Origin: a virus
DNA: 22,462 bases
IMG/VR virus record: IMGVR_UViG_3300021368_002513
Location: 1 to 22,462 of that record
Direction: 5' to 3' (one strand)
Part shown: positions 18,252 through 22,462 of the stretch, in pieces
Layout of the letters: every line of letters starts with the position of its first letter
How positions within the stretch are numbered: position 1 is the stretch's first letter
The notes under the pieces: generated by a model
What the model saw: only the letters and a program-made list of their open reading frames with translations
The model's database searches: none
Told to the model about the DNA's origin: nothing
Position numbers and translations under genes: made by a program

Positions 18252-18259
18252 TATAAATA
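18252..18259 (+). promoter_or_regulatory. T4-type late promoter box (TATAAATA) before the fibre and neck genes
   Basis: An exact TATAAATA lies in the 57-nt gap at 18230-18286, the longest non-coding stretch in the window. T4 spacing puts the start of transcription near 18265, with a leader of about 22 nt before the ATG at 18287. No convincing hairpin terminator is seen between 18229 and this box, so read-through from upstream is likely. Confidence 0.75.
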
Positions 18260-18286
18260 CACTTTAGATCTGAAATTATTTTATAA

Positions 18287-18628
18287 ATGGCAGCTGTTTA
18301 TGTTAGCAACCTAGTAATTAACTCTGGTGCTACATTTTCTCAGACCTTTAATTTAGAAAACTCTGCCTCAAGTTCATCATTGAACCTGAGCAATTTCACT
18401 GTTGCTGCTCAAATGAGAAAGCACTCTGGAAGTACGGGGGTTACAACTTTTACATCCACCATCACTGATAATACTGGAGGAACGATAAGAGTCGGTCTGA
18501 CCAGTGCAACAACTGCTTCGTTAAAACCTGGTCGTTATGTATACGACGTTATTGTATCCGATTCTTCTGGAGAAGTAACGAGAGTAGTTGAAGGATCAGT
18601 TTTAGTTAGAGAAGGAGTGACACGCTGA
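18287..18628 (+). CDS. Small beta-sandwich virion protein (113 aa)
   Basis: No enzyme motifs are present. The chain alternates short hydrophobic strands and polar turns, with T-F-S-Q-T-F-N-L near the start, F-T-V-A-A-Q-M-R-K in the middle, then I-R-V-G-L-T, L-K-P-G-R-Y-V-Y-D-V-I-V-S-D and V-V-E-G-S-V-L-V. This pattern (a strand, a Q-M-R-K strand, L-x-P-G-x-Y-x-Y-D, E-G-x-V-x-V) is common in small phage tail and baseplate beta-sandwich proteins, including the N-terminal domain of BppU-like baseplate proteins. It is the first gene after the second late promoter, and its TGA shares one base with the next ATG (TGATG). A structural role on the tail periphery is inferred from fold pattern and neighbours. 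Confidence 0.75.
   Translation: MAAVYVSNLVINSGATFSQTFNLENSASSSSLNLSNFTVAAQMRKHSGSTGVTTFTSTITDNTGGTIRVGLTSATTASLKPGRYVYDVIVSDSSGEVTRVVEGSVLVREGVTR
18611..18617 (+). promoter_or_regulatory. Shine-Dalgarno sequence for the 75-aa gene
   Basis: GAAGGAG lies inside the 3' end of the 113-aa gene, with 10 nt before the ATG at 18628. It supports that start and coupled translation across the TGATG junction. Confidence 0.7.
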
Positions 18629-18855
18629 TGGCGGATATCAAAGTAAAAGTAGGACAACAAAATGCTATAAAAGTAGTTTCCTCTTTGGCAGGAAACATTA
18701 GTGGTTCCTTAGCGGGACTCAGTGATATTGATGCTTCAAATCCTCAAAATGGACAAGTCTTAGTCTACAACTCTACCACCGGAAAGTGGACGGGAACTTT
18801 AGATCTAACCCCAGGAAATACACAAAATTTGGACATCAACGGAGGTAGCTTTTAA
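18628..18855 (+). CDS. Small virion-associated protein (75 aa), fibre-related
   Basis: The 75-residue product begins M-A-D-I-K-V-K-V-G, and its middle reads L-S-D-I-D, then G-Q-V-L-V-Y-N-S-T-T-G-K-W-T. The latter is a stretch common in phage tail-fibre proteins of T4-like and other tailed phages. It ends N-L-D-I-N-G-G-S-F, close to the D-G-G-T-F end of the next protein. The codons for the two glycines form the GGAGG ribosome binding site of that next gene. Start and stop are tightly packed: ATG shared with the previous TGA, TAA shared with the next ATG. It is probably a small partner or attachment piece of the adjacent 576-residue fibre-like protein. The function is inferred and no family is named. 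Confidence 0.7.
   Translation: MADIKVKVGQQNAIKVVSSLAGNISGSLAGLSDIDASNPQNGQVLVYNSTTGKWTGTLDLTPGNTQNLDINGGSF
18841..18845 (+). promoter_or_regulatory. Shine-Dalgarno sequence embedded in the Gly-Gly codons of the 75-aa gene
   Basis: GGAGG at 18841-18845 lies 9 nt before the ATG at 18855. It is read as Gly-Gly in the last five residues of the 75-aa protein. Confidence 0.7.
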
Positions 18856-20585
18856 TGGCTAGTATTATACGAGTAAAAAGATCGACGGGGGTAGCTGCTC
18901 CTTCGACTCTAAATTTCGGTGAAGTTGGACTTACTATCGGTGTAGGTACTCACGGCAATTCTGGTGGAAGATTGTTCGCGGGTGACAATGCATCGAATCC
19001 CCAAGTAATCGGTGGTAGGTACTTCACGGATCTCTTAAGCATTGCTCCTGGTTTAGTTGCAGGTCAGTCAAACCCAACTACAGCGGCAAACGGATTTGTT
19101 CCCATCGTTGACGCGAATGAGAAAGTCGATAGATGGAACGTAGATAATTTAAGATTAGATGGAAATACATTTTCCTCTACGAATACGGATGGAGATATTA
19201 ACATCGATCCTAATGGGACCGGTGAAATTGTCATTCCTGATGATACATTCCTTACCTTTGGTACTAGTAAGGATGCAAAGTTTGAATATGATGAAAATGG
19301 AACAGATCAGTTAAACTATACTGGTGCTGATTTTAGAATTAATGTAGCAACTCAATCTAATAGCAAAGACACTGGTGCTCTTATTGTAGAAGGTGGCGTT
19401 GGTATTGAGAAGAATCTCAATGTCGGTGGTGCATTTGATGTAACTGGCATTTCATCATTTTCAAGTCAGGTAAACATTACCGGTGGACTTGCCATTACCG
19501 GTGGAATTGAAGTTGATAATATTGGCATTTCATCCAATATTATTGCAACAAGACAAGGCGGTGGAAACACCTTATACATTGACCCATATCCCGATGGTCT
19601 TAGCAACGAAGGTTTAGTTGTTGTTAAAGGTGACCTTCAAGTTGATGGTACTACAACTACCGTAAACTCTACGGCAGTAACCGTCAATGATGCCATTATG
19701 CGTGTTGGTGATACAACCAGCACAAGAACCGTAATGGTGACAGTTGGTTCAGGAACATCAACAGTTGTTCTTGATTCTATTGTCGGTATTAACACTGGTG
19801 ACGTTGTAGCTGGCACAAACATTGGTGCCGGAACATCTGTTCATTCATATGTTACACCTGCAGGTGGAGTTGGTCTTGGCACAATCTTCTTGGATGCCAA
19901 TACAAGTGGTTCAATTGGCACCACAACTCAACTGACAATCACCCACGCTTATGACACCAATACCGACAGAGGTATTGCATTTGATTATAATACTTCGCTC
20001 GGAACCACAAATAAGAAAACTGGTTTCTTTGGTTTCGATGATAATTCCATTGCAAGCAGTACAGCAGGTGCTCTAAATCATGGCACTCATGCCAACGATA
20101 CTAGAAGATGGACTTATGTTCCTGATGCAACTATCAATAATGAAGTTGTAAGTGGAACTAAAGGTTTCTTAGATGTTAAAGGTATCTATTATCAGTCTGG
20201 TGATTTCAGCACCAATGGTATTGTTTACTTTGACAATCAAGGTCTGCAGAGATCTACAATTGATCCTGCTAATGCGAACGGAACAAGAACTTCTACTCAA
20301 GTTTTGACCGCCGTTACTGAAATCGTTCTTACTTTATCAGCAACTCATACATTTGCTGCTGGAGATCAAATCACTCAGCAAAGCAATAGTGCTGCATATG
20401 GTGTTGTTAAAACGAGCACATCTTCTTCAAACAGTGTAACACTTATTGGTGTTCAGGGAACATTTGATACTACAAATGATCTCGTTAAAAACGGGACTAG
20501 TATTTCAATTAACCCTACCGCTAATACGACTACATATACTAACAAGCCTACTTGGACTGATACACTGGATGGAGGAACCTTCTAA
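18855..20585 (+). CDS. Tail-fibre-like virion protein (576 aa)
   Basis: The N-terminus (I-R-V-K-R-S-T, then T-L-N-F-G-E-V-G-L, then R-L-F-A-G-D-N and I-G-G-R-Y) follows the pattern seen at the start of phage tropism-determinant and fibre proteins. Residues about 185-235 alternate V/I with G in the style of a beta-helical shaft (N-L-N-V-G-G-A-F-D-V-T-G, then I-T-G-G-L-A-I-T-G-G). From about 257, V-K-G-D-L-Q-V-D-G-T-T-T-T-V-N-S-T, then D-R-G-I-A-F (about 371) and G-F-F-G-F-D-D-N (about 390), are motifs I recognise from cyanophage structural proteins. A G-D-Q-I-T-Q module near 505 is shared with gp8 and the DUF4815 protein. The C-terminus is T-L-D-G-G-T-F. It is probably a trimeric fibre or spike on the tail. 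No autochaperone domain or receptor-binding head is recognisable. Confidence 0.8.
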   Translation: MASIIRVKRSTGVAAPSTLNFGEVGLTIGVGTHGNSGGRLFAGDNASNPQVIGGRYFTDLLSIAPGLVAGQSNPTTAANGFVPIVDANEKVDRWNVDNLRLDGNTFSSTNTDGDINIDPNGTGEIVIPDDTFLTFGTSKDAKFEYDENGTDQLNYTGADFRINVATQSNSKDTGALIVEGGVGIEKNLNVGGAFDVTGISSFSSQVNITGGLAITGGIEVDNIGISSNIIATRQGGGNTLYIDPYPDGLSNEGLVVVKGDLQVDGTTTTVNSTAVTVNDAIMRVGDTTSTRTVMVTVGSGTSTVVLDSIVGINTGDVVAGTNIGAGTSVHSYVTPAGGVGLGTIFLDANTSGSIGTTTQLTITHAYDTNTDRGIAFDYNTSLGTTNKKTGFFGFDDNSIASSTAGALNHGTHANDTRRWTYVPDATINNEVVSGTKGFLDVKGIYYQSGDFSTNGIVYFDNQGLQRSTIDPANANGTRTSTQVLTAVTEIVLTLSATHTFAAGDQITQQSNSAAYGVVKTSTSSSNSVTLIGVQGTFDTTNDLVKNGTSISINPTANTTTYTNKPTWTDTLDGGTF

Positions 20586-20590
20586 AGATC

Positions 20591-20809
20591 ATGAGCAACC
20601 CTAATAATGATGTTGATGTGAATGTATTGATTAAACTTTATAATCAAAAACTGGCAACATTAGCAAATCAGAATGTATTGTTAGAGGCAAAGTTACAAAC
20701 AATCATGCAGGATCACTTGGATGAAATGAGTAACATAGTTGCCGAAAAAAATGAAATTGAAGATAAGTATGAAAATCTAATGGCGGAAATAGAAGAGGAA
20801 GACAACTAA
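20591..20809 (+). CDS. Small acidic coiled-coil protein (72 aa)
   Basis: After a short N-terminus (M-S-N-P-N-N-D-V-D-V), residues 11-70 form one long charged helix with heptad-like leucines, isoleucines and valines (L-I-K-L-Y-N-Q-K-L, then N-V-L-L-E-A-K-L, ending E-I-E-E-E-D-N). This is typical of a short parallel coiled coil. The function is unknown to me. Its place directly before the neck genes suggests a virion assembly or scaffold-like role. A GGAGGA at 20571-20576, in the Gly-Gly codons of the preceding gene, is the only ribosome binding site candidate, though 14 nt is a long spacing. Its own tail holds a GAGGAAG at 20795-20801 that serves gp13. Confidence 0.75.
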   Translation: MSNPNNDVDVNVLIKLYNQKLATLANQNVLLEAKLQTIMQDHLDEMSNIVAEKNEIEDKYENLMAEIEEEDN

Positions 20810-20810
20810 A

Positions 20811-21656
20811 ATGGCAAAACCGTCCACCAAACAACAACTAATCGACTACGCATTGCGAAAACTTGGTGCTCCTGTATTGGAGGTAAACCTTGATGACGAT
20901 CAGATTGATGATTTGGTGGATGACACCATTCAACTCTTCAATGAGCGTGCATATGATGGAATTGAAAGAATGTATCTCAAATATGAGATAACTCAAGATG
21001 ATATTGATAGGGGTAAAGCAACCGGAACAAGTGGCGTAGGTATCGTAACCACAACTGGAACATCTACAGCAATTAGTGGGTATGGAACTACCTCTACTAA
21101 TTTCTATGAGAATAGTAACTTCTTACAGATTCCTGAACCAGTAATCGGTGTAAACAAAATTTTTAAGTTTGATACTAGTTCCATCTCTGGTGGAATGTTC
21201 AGTATCAAATATCAACTATTCTTGAACGATTTATATTATTTCAATTCTGTTGAGTTATTGCAGTTCGCAATGACTAAGACTTATCTTGAGGATATTGATT
21301 TCTTATTGACTCCAGATAAACAAATTAGATTTAATAAGAACCAGAATAGACTATATTTGGATATTGAGTGGGAATCTCAAACAGCAGGAGATTTCTTAAT
21401 CATTGATTGTTTTAGGGCACTGGATCCTGAAACATTCAGCGATATTTACAATGATAGATTTGTGAAGAGATACCTTGTTGCTCTTATGAAGAGACAGTGG
21501 GGTCAGAATCTGATCAAGTTCAGAGGAGTAAAACTTCCTGGAGGATTAGAACTTAACGGAAGAGAAATTTACGAAGACGGAGAAAGAGAGTTACAAGAAA
21601 TTAAATCCAAGATGGCACTGGAGTATGAAACTCCTCCTCTTGATTTTATAGGTTGA
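20811..21656 (+). CDS. gp13: Neck protein gp13
   Basis: This is a homologue of T4 gp13, which with gp14 forms the neck that seals the DNA-filled head and joins it to the tail. Recognisable conserved parts are the N-terminal helix region (L-R-K-L-G-A-P-V, then D-D-D-Q-I-D-D, residues about 15-34), Y-D-G-I-E-R-M-Y, I-P-E-P-V-I-G-V (107-114), and the C-terminal M-K-R-Q-W-G-Q-N-L-I-K-F-R-G-V (226-240) with L-P-G-G. Its 281 residues compare with 309 in T4. Residues about 69-103 are a Gly/Thr/Ser-rich stretch between D-I-D-R-G and the conserved I-P-E-P, probably a flexible surface loop. A GAGGAAG ribosome binding site sits 9 nt upstream, within the preceding gene. gp14 starts 6 nt after its stop. 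Confidence 0.9.
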   Translation: MAKPSTKQQLIDYALRKLGAPVLEVNLDDDQIDDLVDDTIQLFNERAYDGIERMYLKYEITQDDIDRGKATGTSGVGIVTTTGTSTAISGYGTTSTNFYENSNFLQIPEPVIGVNKIFKFDTSSISGGMFSIKYQLFLNDLYYFNSVELLQFAMTKTYLEDIDFLLTPDKQIRFNKNQNRLYLDIEWESQTAGDFLIIDCFRALDPETFSDIYNDRFVKRYLVALMKRQWGQNLIKFRGVKLPGGLELNGREIYEDGERELQEIKSKMALEYETPPLDFIG

Positions 21657-21662
21657 TGAGAT

Positions 21663-22462
21663 ATGGCATTAAATCCGTTTTTTCTACAAGGTTCACAGGG
21701 CGAGCAGAGACTAGTTCAGGACCTAATTAACGAGCACCTTAGAATCTATGGTGTTGAAGTAACTTATATTCCCAGAAAGTTTGTCGCAAGAGAAACGATC
21801 ATGGAGGAAGTAACATCCTCCAAGTTTGATGACAACTTTTTGATTGAGGCATATGTAAATACGTATGAAGGGTATTCTGGATCAGGAGATATTCTTACAA
21901 AATTTGGAATGAGTCTGAGAGATGAAGTAACTCTCACATTATCAAAAGAAAGATTTGAAGACTTCATTGCACCATTCTTGGATGCAATGCCAGAATCTGA
22001 AGTAGAGGTTTCTACCAGACCAAGAGAAGGAGACTTAATTTATTTTCCTTTAGGTCAAAGACTCTTTGAGGTTAAGTTTGTAGAGCATGAGAAACCCTTC
22101 TATCAGTTGGGTAAAAATTATGTTTACGAACTGAAGTGTGAACTCTTTGAATATGAAGACGAAGTTATCGATACCGATATCGACGAAATCGATACTCAGA
22201 TTCAAGATGAAGGGTTTATCACAACTCTCAACCTGGTTGGAACTGGAAGAACTGCAACTGCAACGGCAACCTTATCTCAGCCAACTGGATATATTCGGAA
22301 GATTGTTCTTAACAACGATGGTAGTGGTTATAATACTGCACCCACTGTTGCCATCTCTACAGCACCGACAGGCGGTGTTAATGCCACTGCAGTAGCGATT
22401 ACTACTAGCATTGGTGGTGTTAAGTCTATCAAGGAGATTCTGCTTACTAACGCCGGTTCTGG
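21663..22462 (+). CDS. gp14: Neck protein gp14 (3' partial) with an added GY domain
   Basis: The frame runs from the ATG at 21663 to the right edge without a stop (266 full codons), so the C-terminus is missing. The first 165 or so residues match T4-like gp14: N-P-F-F-L-Q-G-S-Q-G-E-Q near the start, then a V-E-V-T-Y-I-P-R-K strand, F-L-D-A-M-P, and G-D-L-I-Y-F-P-L-G followed by F-E-V-K-F-V-E-H-E and Y-Q-L-G. Together with gp13 it forms the head-closing neck. After an acidic linker (about 163-183, D/E and I rich) the protein enters a GY module (D-G-S-G-Y at about 219-223; G-G-V-K-S-I-K-E-I-L-L-T-N-A-G-S-G at the edge). T4 gp14 is 256 residues, so this one is longer. No strong ribosome binding site is visible; the 6-nt gap after gp13 suggests coupling. 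Confidence 0.9.
   Translation, partial: MALNPFFLQGSQGEQRLVQDLINEHLRIYGVEVTYIPRKFVARETIMEEVTSSKFDDNFLIEAYVNTYEGYSGSGDILTKFGMSLRDEVTLTLSKERFEDFIAPFLDAMPESEVEVSTRPREGDLIYFPLGQRLFEVKFVEHEKPFYQLGKNYVYELKCELFEYEDEVIDTDIDEIDTQIQDEGFITTLNLVGTGRTATATATLSQPTGYIRKIVLNNDGSGYNTAPTVAISTAPTGGVNATAVAITTSIGGVKSIKEILLTNAGS
22209..22462 (+). repeat. GY beta module at the C-terminus of gp14 (cut by the window edge)
   Basis: From about residue 183 the translation changes from the acidic gp14 linker to T-A-T-A-T-A-T-L, D-G-S-G-Y, A-P-T-V-A-I-S-T, A-T-A-V-A-I and a second G-G-V-x-S-I-x-E-I-x-L-x-N-A-G-S-G. These follow the same strand-turn order as the modules in gp8, the DUF4815 protein and the giant protein. At least one and a half units are present before the edge. 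Confidence 0.65.

Noticed and set aside
18230-18286. Terminator between the two late transcription units
   Set aside because: The gap is AT-rich, but I see no stem-loop followed by a T run.
18282-18289. TATAAATG overlapping the ATG at 18287 as a second promoter
   Set aside because: A start there would place transcription inside the coding region; the exact box at 18252-18259 explains the gene.
11663-19615. Shared G-L-S-N-E-G-L peptide in the DUF4815 protein and the 576-aa protein as a duplicated module
   Set aside because: The match is only about eight residues and the flanks do not agree, so chance is sufficient.
18855-20585. Diversity-generating retroelement target in the fibre-like protein
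   Set aside because: The N-terminus resembles tropism-determinant proteins, but there is no C-type lectin end, no template repeat and no reverse transcriptase in the window.

Overview
The window is the late structural region of a T4-like myovirus. The closest fit is a marine cyanomyovirus of the kind that infects Synechococcus or Prochlorococcus; a related T4-like phage of another marine bacterium cannot be excluded. This rests on four things: recognisable homologues of T4 baseplate wedge gp8 and neck proteins gp13 and gp14 in T4 order; very large virion proteins of a type typical of cyanophages in the places where T4 carries genes 7 and 9-12; AT-rich sequence with every gene on the + strand; and exact T4-type late promoter boxes (TATAAATA). 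There is no tRNA, CRISPR array, insertion sequence, integrase or metabolic gene.

Layout, left to right. Positions 1-9106 hold the 3' part of a giant virion protein (at least 3,034 residues; its start lies before the window) in the slot T4 uses for gene 7. It is a chain of repeated beta-rich modules with one YHYH-type domain. A 36-nt gap with a late promoter precedes gp8 (9143-10687). Three nucleotides later comes a 2,390-residue protein with a DUF4815-type N-terminus (10691-17863). It overlaps by 4 nt a 68-residue protein, which overlaps a 60-residue protein. The second gap (57 nt, 18230-18286) carries the second late promoter and starts a run of 113-, 75-, 576- and 72-residue proteins that look like fibre or baseplate-periphery components and a small coiled-coil protein. 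The neck genes gp13 (20811-21656) and gp14 (21663 to the right edge, truncated) follow.

How the genes fit together. gp8 and the giant proteins should form the baseplate wedges and their peripheral fibres. gp13 and gp14 close the filled head and present it to the tail. The two late promoters would drive these genes together with virion assembly. Within each run, genes are joined by 1-20-nt overlaps or gaps of 3-6 nt, with Shine-Dalgarno sequences lying inside the preceding gene.

The most notable structure is below the gene level. The same small glycine-rich beta modules recur in the giant protein, gp8, the DUF4815 protein and gp14, so even conserved baseplate and neck proteins carry inserted or appended copies. 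I see no defence system, retroelement or other non-structural system. The unusual content is the modular architecture, a tandem triple domain, a YHYH domain in a phage particle protein, and a 60-residue protein with a faint resemblance to NblA.
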